Assembly: GCA_028691435.1 (NCBI GenBank)
Contig: JAQUZG010000003.1
Coordinates: forward strand, 4,637 to 68,636
Source: Candidatus Iainarchaeum sp.
GTDB taxonomy: Archaea > Iainarchaeota > Iainarchaeia > Iainarchaeales > JAAZKV01
Length of the DNA stretch: 64,000 nucleotides
Reading direction: 5' to 3'
Each line of letters starts with the position of its first letter. Within the stretch, counting starts at the first letter, position 1. Positions 7,323-16,193 of this stretch are shown here, one piece after another. The notes under the pieces are model-generated. The model had not been told where the DNA came from and ran no database searches. It worked only from the letters and a program-made list of their open reading frames with translations. The translations under genes and the position numbers were made by a program.

Positions 7323-7544
7323 ATTGAAGTCTTGTACTATTTAACTAACTTGTTGAGATAGCGTTAATTAGATGAACAACTATTAAAGTTCACATTGCGG
7401 ATTTCCCGCGTGAAAATTATAGGTTCACAATTTCTGGTGCTATCCATAAGTACATTGGACCAATCACCGTATAAAGAGGTCGTTAGAAATATGCTACTAA
7501 AATTTTGGTTTATTTAGCTTATCTGTTCGTCTTAGGTCTTCAAT
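7323..7544 (+). ncRNA. Candidate structured RNA of about 220 bases, unknown identity
   Basis: The 430 bases between the genes ending at 7214 and starting at 7660 hold no ORF but a nested set of helices: 7323-7329/7538-7544, 7331-7334/7533-7536, 7345-7349/7482-7486, 7357-7362/7439-7444, 7373-7377/7423-7427, 7380-7383/7419-7422, 7389-7393/7410-7414, and 7397-7400/7406-7409 (GCGG/CCGC, loop ATTTC). The ends pair and the rest forms a long rod. GC content is higher than in the flanks. ATTTATTTTAAT ends about 10 bases before the proposed 5' end and could be its TATA box, favouring the plus strand. It lacks the SRP RNA helix 8 motif, 5S rRNA and RNase P signatures, so I leave it unnamed. Confidence 0.5.
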
Positions 7545-7659
7545 TTAATATAGTTTTGACAAAAAAATTAAAATTTATTAAATTTTTGCATTATTTAATA
7601 TTGTTCTAATTTAAAAATATTTCATCTTATAAATATTTAACTTTTTGGAGGTTTATAGA

Positions 7660-9201
7660 ATGTTAAAAAATAAATTTTTATTGATATTAACAATATTCAT
7701 CTTAATTCAAACAGTTTTTGCAACAGGAAATTGTTTAATTGGTGGAAGTTGTGGGGAAATTTCTTTTGGCTCTTCACCTGGTGGAGCAACAGTTTATCTT
7801 AATGGTGTAGAATATGGTAAAACATCTACCGGATCAACAGCCCCTTTAACTGTAGAAATGAATACTGGGCAATATGATATTAGAGCAACATTATCTGGGT
7901 ATGATGATTATACTGGATCAGTAACTATTGTTCAAGGAACAAATTCTCCTTTTGAATTTACAATGAATCAAACATCAACTAAAGCAAGTATAAATGTTGC
8001 ATCTGATCCAATAGATGCTGATGTTTATGTTGATGGAGCATATAAAGGAAAAACAACTGCTTCAACTGGACCAGTTAAAGTAGATAATTTAGATCCTTAT
8101 GTATCTCATAGTTTATCAGTATCTAAATCAGGTTATCAAAATTATTCAACATCATTTACATTATCACCTGGTGAAGACAGAGGATTTAATATTAATTTGA
8201 ATTCAACTGCAAAATTTGGTAAATATTATATTACATCAAATCCAAGTGGTGCAGCAATTGCAATTGATGGATCATCGACTGGATTAATAACTCCAGCAAC
8301 ATTAAGTAATATCAGTGTTGGAACACACACAATTTCATTATACAAAGATGATTATTCATCATATAGAACAAGTGAAACAGTTTATGAAAATCAAACAACA
8401 ACAATCAATGCAACATTATCTTATCTTGAATCATATGGGTCAATAAATATTGCAAGTAACCCAAACAATTCAGACGTTTATATTGATGGAAGAATGTATG
8501 GTGAAACACCATTAAAAATTTCAAATCTTTATACTGGGCAACACGATATTAGAATTAGTCATGTTGGATATGAAGATTATGTAAATAAAATTACTATTCA
8601 AAAAAATTATACTACTCCATTAAATGTAGTGTTAAATCAATCTACTACTAAAGGAGATATTTTATTGAATTGTAATCAAAAAGGTGCATCAGTTTATGTT
8701 GGTGAAACATATAAAGGAATAACTAGTGAATATGGTTTAGATATAACTCAATTAACTGCTGGAGACTATTCAGTAAGGGTGTCAAAAAGTGGTTTTGAAG
8801 ATTATTATGCGACTGTTTCAGTATATAATAATAAAACAACAAAATTAGACGTTAGTTTAGTTGAATCTATTACAAAACCAACTACTGGTTCATTATATGT
8901 TACATCAACTCCTTCTGGAGCAGATGTCTATGTTAATAATGAATATAAGGGTTTAACTCCAATAATTTTAAATCAACTATCTGATGGTTATTATTCAGTT
9001 AAGTTAATGATGCCAAATTACCAAGATGCAGTTGCTACATATACAGTTTATGCAGGAAAAACAACTGATGTTGATTTAACATTAAATGAGAATGTAAATC
9101 CAACACCAGTTGAAACTGATTATGTTCCAATAATTGTTGGGGCTGTAATTGTGTTAGTTTTTGCTGGATTAATTGGATTTATTCTAGTTAAAAGAAAATA
9201 A
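7660..9201 (+). CDS. PEGA-repeat cell-surface protein with C-terminal membrane anchor
   Basis: GGAGG at 7647-7651 places the start at ATG 7660; the frame upstream is leader. The 513-residue protein has a signal peptide (MLKNKFLLILTIFILIQTVFA), then six PEGA repeats of about 68-72 residues, each with a pattern such as TSTPSGADVYVNNEYKG, a D/SGYYSVKL strand and a closing TTDVDLTLN. It ends with a transmembrane helix (YVPIIVGAVIVLVFAGLIGF) and VKRK, so most of the chain lies outside the cell. PEGA domains are surface beta-sandwich modules. Many N-x-S/T sites could be glycosylated. Confidence 0.88.
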   Translation: MLKNKFLLILTIFILIQTVFATGNCLIGGSCGEISFGSSPGGATVYLNGVEYGKTSTGSTAPLTVEMNTGQYDIRATLSGYDDYTGSVTIVQGTNSPFEFTMNQTSTKASINVASDPIDADVYVDGAYKGKTTASTGPVKVDNLDPYVSHSLSVSKSGYQNYSTSFTLSPGEDRGFNINLNSTAKFGKYYITSNPSGAAIAIDGSSTGLITPATLSNISVGTHTISLYKDDYSSYRTSETVYENQTTTINATLSYLESYGSINIASNPNNSDVYIDGRMYGETPLKISNLYTGQHDIRISHVGYEDYVNKITIQKNYTTPLNVVLNQSTTKGDILLNCNQKGASVYVGETYKGITSEYGLDITQLTAGDYSVRVSKSGFEDYYATVSVYNNKTTKLDVSLVESITKPTTGSLYVTSTPSGADVYVNNEYKGLTPIILNQLSDGYYSVKLMMPNYQDAVATYTVYAGKTTDVDLTLNENVNPTPVETDYVPIIVGAVIVLVFAGLIGFILVKRK

Positions 9202-9217
9202 GGGTAACTCCTTATTT
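9196..9217 (+). terminator. Intrinsic-type terminator of the PEGA gene
   Basis: AAATAAGG (9196-9203, overlapping the stop codon) pairs with CCTTATTT (9210-9217) around a six-base loop, followed directly by more T. Hairpin plus T-tract. Confidence 0.55.
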
Positions 9218-9322
9218 TTTTAATTAACCATTTTGTGATTATTCATTAAATCTAATTTTTAATTAAAAATCAGTTATTTAAATATTTGGGTGGTATTTTT
9301 ATTTATTAATCGCAGTAAAATT

Positions 9323-9406
9323 GCGGGGGTGGCAGAGCGGTCAAATGCGGCGGACTACTAATCCGTTTCACGTAAGTGATCAAGGGTTCGAATCCCTTCT
9401 CCCGCG
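9323..9406 (+). tRNA. tRNA-Ser with anticodon ACT
   Basis: A complete class II tRNA: acceptor GCGGGGG/CTCCCGC (one G-U), D-arm GCAG...TGC, anticodon stem GCGGA/TCCGT, variable arm TTTCACGTAAGTGATC, T-arm AAGGGTTCGAATCCCTT, discriminator G. The anticodon loop is CTACTAA, so positions 34-36 read ACT, complementary to the Ser codon AGU. In other archaea this isoacceptor carries GCT. TTATTTAAATA about 40-50 bases upstream may be the promoter. Confidence 0.9.
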
Positions 9407-9472
9407 TTTCTTATTTTTAGAAGTGTAGTTTTTTTACATATATTTTTTAATTAGTGGGCATATCAGTTTATT

Positions 9473-10405
9473 ATGAATCAAGTTCTTGAAAGTATAAAAA
9501 TCGTTACTACTGATCCAAAGTTTGTTACAATTAATAAAGAAAATATTGGTGAATTTTGTAATAATTTTAAAATAAATACAATTGATATAAATTCTTTTCA
9601 AACAAAAGACTTTTTTAAAAATTTGACTGATGAAAGAAAATTTGGTTTTATTTTAACTCTTGCTTCCCAAAATGCTTGTTATTTTGGAGAACCAAAATGG
9701 ACAGTTTCGTTTAATGGGGAAGAATATGATGGTTATTATGCAATGCTTTTATCTTTTGAAAGAGCATTATCTGAAGGTAATGATTTAACTAACTCAACTT
9801 TTTTAGAAAATTTAACTTTGGAAAAATTAAAAGAAATTTTTAGAGGAAATGTGGAAGTTCCAGTATTAGATTTAAGATTAAGTGGATTAAAAGAAATTGG
9901 AAAGATAGTAAATACAAAATATGGTGGAAAGTTTAGTAATTTATTTGATTCTAAAGATTTATTTGTATTGCTTAATAGAATAATTGAATTTAGTATATTT
10001 AATGATTATTCAATAATTGATGGGAAAAAGATTTATTTTTATAAAAAAGCACAATTAGCTTTAACTGATATTCATCGAATAATGTTTAAGCTTGATAGAT
10101 TTAATGAGTTAACAGCAATGGCTGATTATAAAATTCCTCAAATGTTAAGAAATCTTGGGATATTAATTTACTCTTCAGACTTGGCTAATCGAGTGGATAA
10201 TAAAATTGAAATTTTGCATAATTCTTTGGAAGAAATTGAAATTAGAGCACAAGCAATTAATGCGGTTGATTTAATAAAAAATGAATTAGTTAAAAAAAAT
10301 CTTTCTGTTAATTCAATAGATATTGATGTTTCTTTATGGCTTGCTAGTCAAGATAAAAACATTCCAACAAAACCTTATCATAGGACAAGAACTATTTTTT
10401 ATTAA
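9473..10405 (+). CDS. Queuosine salvage protein family (DUF2419/Qng1-like)
   Basis: This 310-residue protein matches the queuosine 5'-phosphate N-glycosylase family (DUF2419) along its length: PKWTVSFNGEEYDGYYAMLLSFERALSEG, FRGNVEVPVLDLRLSGLKEIG, FNDYSIIDGKKIYFYKKAQLALTDIH, LTAMADYKIPQMLRNLGILIY and EIEIRAQAINAVDLI. The family's catalytic Asp lies in the ADY motif, which is present. Family members release queuine from queuosine phosphate. Archaeal tRNA normally carries archaeosine, so the role here may be salvage of another deazaguanine nucleotide. It follows tRNA-Ser by 66 bases and is convergent with mscS. Confidence 0.8.
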   Translation: MNQVLESIKIVTTDPKFVTINKENIGEFCNNFKINTIDINSFQTKDFFKNLTDERKFGFILTLASQNACYFGEPKWTVSFNGEEYDGYYAMLLSFERALSEGNDLTNSTFLENLTLEKLKEIFRGNVEVPVLDLRLSGLKEIGKIVNTKYGGKFSNLFDSKDLFVLLNRIIEFSIFNDYSIIDGKKIYFYKKAQLALTDIHRIMFKLDRFNELTAMADYKIPQMLRNLGILIYSSDLANRVDNKIEILHNSLEEIEIRAQAINAVDLIKNELVKKNLSVNSIDIDVSLWLASQDKNIPTKPYHRTRTIFY

Positions 10406-10442
10406 ATTTAATTATTTAAAAAATTTGGTTATTATCAAATTT

Positions 10443-11492
10443 TTATTTCTTCAAATAAATAGTTTGAGTAGGAAATGCAAATTCAATTTTGTTTTTGTCA
10501 AATTGTTCTTTTATTTGTGTGTTTATTTGATCTTGAATTTGTAATAAATTTAATCTATCTGTTATGTAGTATATTACTTTTAGGTTGATTGATGATTCTC
10601 TAAATTCATTAAACGCCATAGTTAAATCTTTACAATTTTGATTTTTATTAATTATTTCTGTTATAATTTCTTTTGCTTTGTTTATTTGTTTTGATGTTGT
10701 ATTGTATGTTAATCCTAAATCAAGCATTACTTTTCTTGATGGTTCGGATGTAATATTTTTTACAACTGAAGCAGACAAATCTGAATTTGGAATTGAATTT
10801 ATTCGCCCATCAAAATCTTTTATTCTTGTGTTTCTTAAACCCATGTCTGTAACAGTTCCAGTTAAACCAAGTGATTTTATTTCAATTATATCTCCAATAA
10901 TGAATTGTTTAGAAAAAAGAATACTTACTCCACCAAAAACATCAGCTATAGTTTTTTGTGCAGCAAAAGCAAATGCAATTCCGCCAATACCTAATCCGGC
11001 AATTATTGTAGTTACATCATAACCTAAATTGCTTAAAATAGAAATTATTGTTATTGTCCAAACAATAGTTTTAATTACTTTTGAAATAATTGGTAAAATA
11101 TGGTCATCAAGTTTAGATGAAGTTTTTTTTGTCATTGGACGTACAATTTTCTCAAAAAATGCGTCTGAAAATTTTGTTAAAAGCCATGCAATAAAAATAA
11201 TGATTGTCACAGTATATGCATGATCTTTAAAAATAATTATTTCTTGACTTAATGTTAAAACATTAAATGAAAGATATGAACCAATAACTAAACTTAATAC
11301 AGTTATTGGTCGTCTTAAAGCCATAACTAAAAAATCATCAATTTTTGAAGTTGTTTTTTTTGATAATTCAGTTAAAGTATTTGAAAATACCCAACTTATA
11401 GTTTTTCCAATAATAAATGAAAGCCCAAGGCCAACTAAAAAATAAGCATATTGTAAAATTGTATTTCCTAAAAAGATAGTATTCAAATCCAT
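10443..11492 (-). CDS. mscS: Small-conductance mechanosensitive channel, MscS family
   Basis: This 349-residue protein has four to five hydrophobic helices in its first 180 residues, then the pore-lining helix pattern GLGIGGIAFAFAAQKTIADVFGGVSILFSKQF, and the beta domain start FIIGDIIEIKSLGLTGTVTDMGLRNTRIKDFDG. These are hallmarks of MscS, which opens under membrane tension to release solutes on osmotic downshift. The C-terminal alpha/beta domain follows to the end. The start at 11492 has no obvious Shine-Dalgarno sequence. It stands alone as a transcription unit, convergent with the DUF2419 gene. Confidence 0.92.
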   Translation of the reverse strand: MDLNTIFLGNTILQYAYFLVGLGLSFIIGKTISWVFSNTLTELSKKTTSKIDDFLVMALRRPITVLSLVIGSYLSFNVLTLSQEIIIFKDHAYTVTIIIFIAWLLTKFSDAFFEKIVRPMTKKTSSKLDDHILPIISKVIKTIVWTITIISILSNLGYDVTTIIAGLGIGGIAFAFAAQKTIADVFGGVSILFSKQFIIGDIIEIKSLGLTGTVTDMGLRNTRIKDFDGRINSIPNSDLSASVVKNITSEPSRKVMLDLGLTYNTTSKQINKAKEIITEIINKNQNCKDLTMAFNEFRESSINLKVIYYITDRLNLLQIQDQINTQIKEQFDKNKIEFAFPTQTIYLKK

Positions 11493-11551
11493 ACTATTTA
11501 TTCAAGGGGTTTAATTTTTAAAAAGGTTTCTATTTTTAATTTAAATATTTT

Positions 11552-12091
11552 TTATTCAAGTTCTCTTTTCAAAACTTTGTGATGATGATTTAGTTCTTTA
11601 AATTTTTCCATACTTCCTGTTGGTTTATCTGGGTGTAATTCTTTTGCTAATTCTTTATATTTTTTATTAATTGTATCCAAATCTTTATGTTTATGGTCTA
11701 ACCCAAAAAATTCTCTTGCTTCTTTTCGTTCATCGTGAACATCATCATTTTCTTTAAACTCACCAATAAATTCTTCAATTGATTTTTCGTTATTTTTTAC
11801 TTTTTCTACTTCATTTTCTATAACTTTTGACAGTAAATAAAGATTATCAATTAGTCTTTCTTGTGTTTTAACTTCAAAATGCATTTTGTATCCAAAACCA
11901 TACCATGTAGCAACAGCTTTTTCTTTTCTTATTGTTTGACCTTCAACAGGTATGTCTACATCGTCCCGTTTAATTTCAATTAATTTTAGCGTGTCAATTA
12001 TTTTATTTTTTAATTGTACTGCTCTTCGATTATGCGAAGAAGTTATTGGAATTAAGTCTATTTCATATCCTTTAATTTTTACTGTATTCAT
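11552..12091 (-). CDS. J-domain (DnaJ-like) protein
   Basis: The start chosen is the ATG of MNTVKIKGYEIDL, with GTGA six bases before it. This gives 179 residues. The first 120 residues are a mixed domain I do not recognise. The last 55 form a J domain: AREFFGLDHKHKDLDTINKKYKELAKELHPDKPTG, with the diagnostic HPD, which stimulates Hsp70 ATPases. A C-terminal rather than N-terminal J domain, with no Gly/Phe or zinc-finger part, marks it as a specialised co-chaperone. No dnaK is in the window. It is about 35 bases downstream of the helicase gene on the same strand. Confidence 0.82.
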   Translation of the reverse strand: MNTVKIKGYEIDLIPITSSHNRRAVQLKNKIIDTLKLIEIKRDDVDIPVEGQTIRKEKAVATWYGFGYKMHFEVKTQERLIDNLYLLSKVIENEVEKVKNNEKSIEEFIGEFKENDDVHDERKEAREFFGLDHKHKDLDTINKKYKELAKELHPDKPTGSMEKFKELNHHHKVLKRELE

Positions 12092-12127
12092 GCTATTCAC
12101 TAAAAAGATTATATGGTGATAATTTTA

Positions 12128-13768
12128 TTAATCATCATCATATCGTTTTGCAACATATTTCTTAACTTTTGATTTTGCTGGAAATCCATTTTTACTTTTG
12201 TCTCCAAATTTCTTTTTTGGAAAACTAAATCCTTCACCAGCTTTTTTTCTAAATGGTTTTTTATTTCCAAATTTCTTTGGAAAACTACTTTCTTCTTTTG
12301 GGCCACTATGTTCTCTATTTCTAAATGCTGGTTTATCGCCAAAAGATTTCTTTGCAAAATCTCTGCCAGTGCTTTTTGGGCCACTACTTTTCTTAAAAAA
12401 TTTTTTTTCACCAAAAGATTTTCTATCAGTTCCAAATCCACCACTTCTTTGTGAATCATTACTTCTAAATGATCTAGGTTTATCAAAACTACTTTCTGAA
12501 CTAAATCCGCCGTCTCTTGGGCTATCACGTGATCTGCCACCAAATCTTGGTCGATCATTTCCTCTATCTCTAAAAGAACGATTTTTTGAAAATCCTCTTG
12601 AGTCTCTTCCACTACCTCTACTAAATGAATTGTTAAATGATCTTGGTTGTCTAGGCAATTCAATTATTTCAAATTCAGGCAAGTCTTTTTTTTCAATAAC
12701 AATTCCACTTCGTGTTATATATGAGAAGTTTTTATAATCTTCATGAGATAATAGACTAATTGCTTCTCCACTTTTACCAGCTCTTGCAGTTCTTCCAATT
12801 CGGTGTGTGTATTCTTCTGCATTTTTTGGCAAGTCATAATTATACACATGTGTAATATCGTTTATGTCTAGACCCCTCGCGGCAACATCTGTTGCAATTA
12901 AAATATCTACTTTTCCTTCTTTAAATAATTTAACAGCTAGTTGTCTTTTGTTTTGTTGAATGTCTCCATGTATTGGCATTGAAGCAAAACCTTGTTTTTT
13001 AACATTAGTTACTAATCGGTCTACTTCAGTTTTTCTTCCACAAAAAATTATTGTTGGTCCAAAACTTTTCTTAAGCAAATGAATCAATAACGAAAATTTG
13101 TTTTCTCTTGGTACAGGGTAATAACATTGTTTTAACAAACTTTTATCAACATGTAATTGTTCTTTAATAAAAACTGGATTTTTTAAATATCTTTCAATAG
13201 TATGTTTTATTGAAGATGGTACTGTTGCACTAAACATTATTGTTTGTCTTTCTTTTGGAACGTGGCCTAAAATTTTATTAACTTCTTTTTCAAATCCCAT
13301 GTCAAACATTCTGTCTGCTTCGTCTAAAACAACATATTTTATTTTGTCAAGTTTTATTGTTCTTCTTTCAAGATGATCAATTAATCTACCTGGCGTAGCA
13401 ACAATAATTTCTGCAATTTTTATGTCTTCATGTTGTTGATAATATCCAACTCCACCAAAAATTGCTTTTATGTTTATTGGGTAATATTTTGACATTGTGT
13501 TAAGACTATCTTTTACTTGAAGACAAAGTTCTCTTGTCGGTGTAAGTATTATAGCTTGTATTCCATTTCCTGGAATTACTTTTTCAATTAATGGTAAACC
13601 AAATGCTGCTGTTTTTCCAGAGCCTGTTAATGATTGTCCTACAACATCTTTTCCTGCTTTAATTTCAGGGATACACTTTTCTTGAATTTTAGTAGGTTTT
13701 TTGTAACCCATTTCAGTTATTCCTTTTATCAATTTTTCTTCTAATTTTAGTTTTTTAAATTCTTCCAT
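12128..13768 (-). CDS. DEAD-box RNA helicase with basic Gly/Arg/Lys/Ser-rich tail
   Basis: This 546-residue protein has the full set of helicase motifs: Q motif (GYKKPTKIQ), motif I SLTGSGKT, Ia PTRELCLQ, II VLDEAD, III SAT, IV IIFCGRK, V ATDVAARGLDI and VI HRIGRTARAG. The core ends near residue 370. The remaining 170 residues are low-complexity and basic, with repeated RSF, FGDK, KKFF and RDS-type units, like the RNA-binding tails of CsdA/DeaD-type helicases. Such enzymes unwind structured RNA in ribosome assembly or mRNA decay. A GAGG site stands about 12 bases before the ATG. Confidence 0.93.
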   Translation of the reverse strand: MEEFKKLKLEEKLIKGITEMGYKKPTKIQEKCIPEIKAGKDVVGQSLTGSGKTAAFGLPLIEKVIPGNGIQAIILTPTRELCLQVKDSLNTMSKYYPINIKAIFGGVGYYQQHEDIKIAEIIVATPGRLIDHLERRTIKLDKIKYVVLDEADRMFDMGFEKEVNKILGHVPKERQTIMFSATVPSSIKHTIERYLKNPVFIKEQLHVDKSLLKQCYYPVPRENKFSLLIHLLKKSFGPTIIFCGRKTEVDRLVTNVKKQGFASMPIHGDIQQNKRQLAVKLFKEGKVDILIATDVAARGLDINDITHVYNYDLPKNAEEYTHRIGRTARAGKSGEAISLLSHEDYKNFSYITRSGIVIEKKDLPEFEIIELPRQPRSFNNSFSRGSGRDSRGFSKNRSFRDRGNDRPRFGGRSRDSPRDGGFSSESSFDKPRSFRSNDSQRSGGFGTDRKSFGEKKFFKKSSGPKSTGRDFAKKSFGDKPAFRNREHSGPKEESSFPKKFGNKKPFRKKAGEGFSFPKKKFGDKSKNGFPAKSKVKKYVAKRYDDD

Positions 13769-13974
13769 TTATTATCAATTCCTCTTTATATATTTACATA
13801 TATTTTACTAATTATAGTTTATTAAATAGCCTATTTTTGAATTTTTACATTTTTTTAAATTTTTTAATTTTTTTATGGTATAATTTGAAATTTATTTAAA
13901 TTATTCAAAATTTATTCAATAATTTATTCAATATACATATAATCTTTTTCCTACTTAACTAATATGGTGATTTT

Positions 13975-14376
13975 ATGACAAATTTAAATGAAATTTATAA
14001 GTGTGAGATTTGTGGCAATATTGTTAATGTATTTCATGCGGGCGCTGGGCAATTAGTTTGCTGTGGACAACCGATGGTTTTACTTGTTGAAAAAGATAGT
14101 GATTTAGGTAATGAAAAACATGTGCCGATAATTGAAGTTAATGAAAATGAATCAAATCAAACAAATGTTTTAGTAAAAATTGGATCTGTTGAACATCCTA
14201 TGACACAAGAACATCATATTGAATGGGTTGAATTAATAGCCGATGATAAAATACTAAAGAAACAATTTAAATTTGATGAAAAACCAACTGCGAACTTTGT
14301 ACTTGATTTTAAACCGACAGTAATTTCTGCAAGGGTTTATTGTAATCTTCATGGACTTTGGAAATCTAAACAATAA
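13975..14376 (+). CDS. dfx: Desulfoferrodoxin, 2Fe superoxide reductase
   Basis: This 133-residue protein has both metal sites of class I superoxide reductase. The desulforedoxin centre is C10, C13, C29, C30. The catalytic iron site is E47-K48-H49, H74 (EHP), H80 (EHHIEW), and C123 and H126 (CNLHGLW). It reduces superoxide to hydrogen peroxide with electrons usually from rubredoxin, the detoxification route of anaerobes. GGTGAT ends four bases before the ATG. It is a single-gene unit with a long AT-rich upstream region. Confidence 0.95.
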   Translation: MTNLNEIYKCEICGNIVNVFHAGAGQLVCCGQPMVLLVEKDSDLGNEKHVPIIEVNENESNQTNVLVKIGSVEHPMTQEHHIEWVELIADDKILKKQFKFDEKPTANFVLDFKPTVISARVYCNLHGLWKSKQ

Positions 14377-14585
14377 TTATCTATTTTATTGTTTTTGATT
14401 TTTTTTATTTTAATTTTTTTGGTTAAATTTTATTTTTTATTATTTAATCTTTTATCTTAGTTTATTATTTAATTAATTTATTTAGAAAATTGTTTTTGTA
14501 GATTCCTTTTTATACTTTTTTGTATCTACTTATTGTATGAATAAAAAAAGTGAGTTAGCCATCAGTCAATAATTCAAAAGATTCA

Positions 14586-16181
14586 ATGTCTCACTTATCT
14601 AATTCTTTAAATTCAAATTTTATAAATTCAAAAACTAATTTAAAAAATTCAGTAGCAAATTTTATTGAAATAATGGATACCACTCTTAGGGATGGTGAAC
14701 AAACTGAAGGGGTAGCTTTTTCAAAAAACGAAAAATTAGCCATTGTAAAAAAGCTTTTACTTGATGTAAAAGTAAACCGAGTTGAAATAACATCTGCATT
14801 AGTTTCACAAGGGGAAAAAGAAGCATGTAAAGAAATTTTTGATTTTGCAAAAGAACATAATTTAACAAACCAAATTGAAATCTTGGGGTTTGTTGATTAC
14901 AATAAAAGTGTTGACTGGATTGATGGCTGTGGGGGAAAAGTAATAAATTTACTTTGCAAAGGGAGTGAACAACATTGCACTAATCAATTAAAAAAAAGTC
15001 CAATTGATCATTACTCTGATATTTTAAAAACTATTGAATATGCTAAATCAAAAAATTTTACTGTGAATGCATATTTAGAAGATTTTTCAAATGGAATAAA
15101 ATCAAATGAAGCATATGTTTTTGATTTAATTAATACTTTAAAAAAAGCCAATGTAAAAAGAATTCTTTTAGCTGATACACTTGGTATATTTTCTATTGCT
15201 GATGTGGAAAACTATGTTTCAAAAATAACAAAAAAGTTTAAATCAATTCATTTTGATTTTCATGCACATAATGATTATGGATTAGCTGTGGCTAATTCTT
15301 TAACTGCATTAAATTGTGGATGTAAAGGAATACATACTACAGTAAATGGACTTGGTGAGCGAACAGGAAATTGTGGACTTGAAATAATTGTTCCGGTAAT
15401 TAAAGATTTTACAAATTTTAAAATAGATGTTGATGAATTTGAAATTTCATCTATTTCTAGATTAGTTGAAACTTTTTCAATGAGACGAATTTCAAAAAAT
15501 CATCCAATTGTTGGCCAAAATGTATTTACTCAAACTGCAGGGGTTCATGCTGATGGTGATAAAAAAGGTGAACTATATATAAGTAAATTATCTGCTAAAC
15601 GTTTTGGACGATTAACTACTTATGCCCTTGGAAAACTTTCTGGTAAATCATCAGTTGAAATGGCTCTAAAAGATTTTGGCATAATTTTAACAAATTCAGA
15701 ATTAAAACAAGTTCTTGAAAAAGTTATTGAAATAGGTGATAAAAAACAAAACTTGACTAAAGAAGATTTATTGTTTATAGTTGATGAAGTTAGAAATAAT
15801 GGATTTGAAAAAGAATTTCAAGTGCTTAATTATGAGATTGTCTCTTCTTCATTAAATAAACCAGTTGCAAAAATACTTGTTAGATTTAATAATGAAAATT
15901 TTTCAGCTACTCATGTCGGAGACGGTGGATATGATGCTTTTATCAACGCATTAAAAAAAACATTTGATCAAAAGAAACTTAATTTTCCAAAATTACTAGA
16001 TTATGAAGTAAGAATTCCAATTGGTGGAAATACTGATGCCTTAGTTGAAACAAAAATAAAATGGTTAATTGAAGATAATCAAATTGAAACGATTGGAATA
16101 AGCACTGATCAACTTGAAGCTGCAATAAAATCTACTGAAAAAATGGTTAATGTAATGTTAAAATTAAACCAGACTAAATAA
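14586..16181 (+). CDS. 2-isopropylmalate / citramalate synthase-like enzyme
   Basis: This 531-residue protein has a DRE-TIM metallolyase domain: IMDTTLRDGEQTEG (about residues 28-41), the metal-binding HAHND (near 227), NGLGERTGNCG, and IVGQNVFTQTAGVHADG. A C-terminal LeuA-dimer-type regulatory domain spans about residues 395-525. It condenses acetyl-CoA with a 2-oxo acid; sequence does not tell 2-oxoisovalerate from pyruvate. From memory it resembles LeuA-like proteins of Bacteroidetes more than classical archaeal LeuA, hinting at transfer. No other leucine or isoleucine gene is in the window. The first 25 residues are an unusual Asn/Ser-rich extension; no clear ribosome binding site supports ATG 14586. 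Confidence 0.85.
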   Translation: MSHLSNSLNSNFINSKTNLKNSVANFIEIMDTTLRDGEQTEGVAFSKNEKLAIVKKLLLDVKVNRVEITSALVSQGEKEACKEIFDFAKEHNLTNQIEILGFVDYNKSVDWIDGCGGKVINLLCKGSEQHCTNQLKKSPIDHYSDILKTIEYAKSKNFTVNAYLEDFSNGIKSNEAYVFDLINTLKKANVKRILLADTLGIFSIADVENYVSKITKKFKSIHFDFHAHNDYGLAVANSLTALNCGCKGIHTTVNGLGERTGNCGLEIIVPVIKDFTNFKIDVDEFEISSISRLVETFSMRRISKNHPIVGQNVFTQTAGVHADGDKKGELYISKLSAKRFGRLTTYALGKLSGKSSVEMALKDFGIILTNSELKQVLEKVIEIGDKKQNLTKEDLLFIVDEVRNNGFEKEFQVLNYEIVSSSLNKPVAKILVRFNNENFSATHVGDGGYDAFINALKKTFDQKKLNFPKLLDYEVRIPIGGNTDALVETKIKWLIEDNQIETIGISTDQLEAAIKSTEKMVNVMLKLNQTK

Positions 16182-16193
16182 TTTAAATTAAAT

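Noticed and set aside
7323..7544. Identification of the structured region as SRP 7S RNA or 5S rRNA
   Set aside because: No helix 8 consensus (AGG...GGAA...AGCAG) and no 5S loop motifs on either strand, so it is left unnamed.
7780..9110. Regular repeats that might be a CRISPR or satellite array
   Set aside because: They are the six PEGA protein repeats of about 70 codons. DNA identity between them is low and no short direct repeat with spacers exists. No CRISPR array was seen in the window.
12109..12737. Long open frames overlapping the helicase tail on both strands
   Set aside because: They shadow the low-complexity basic tail of the DEAD-box gene, whose frame carries all helicase motifs.
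14500..14585. GTGAG/CTCAC inverted repeat before the isopropylmalate synthase-like gene, considered as leader regulator
   Set aside because: Short arms, wide spacing and one arm inside the coding start. Too weak to call a riboswitch or attenuator.
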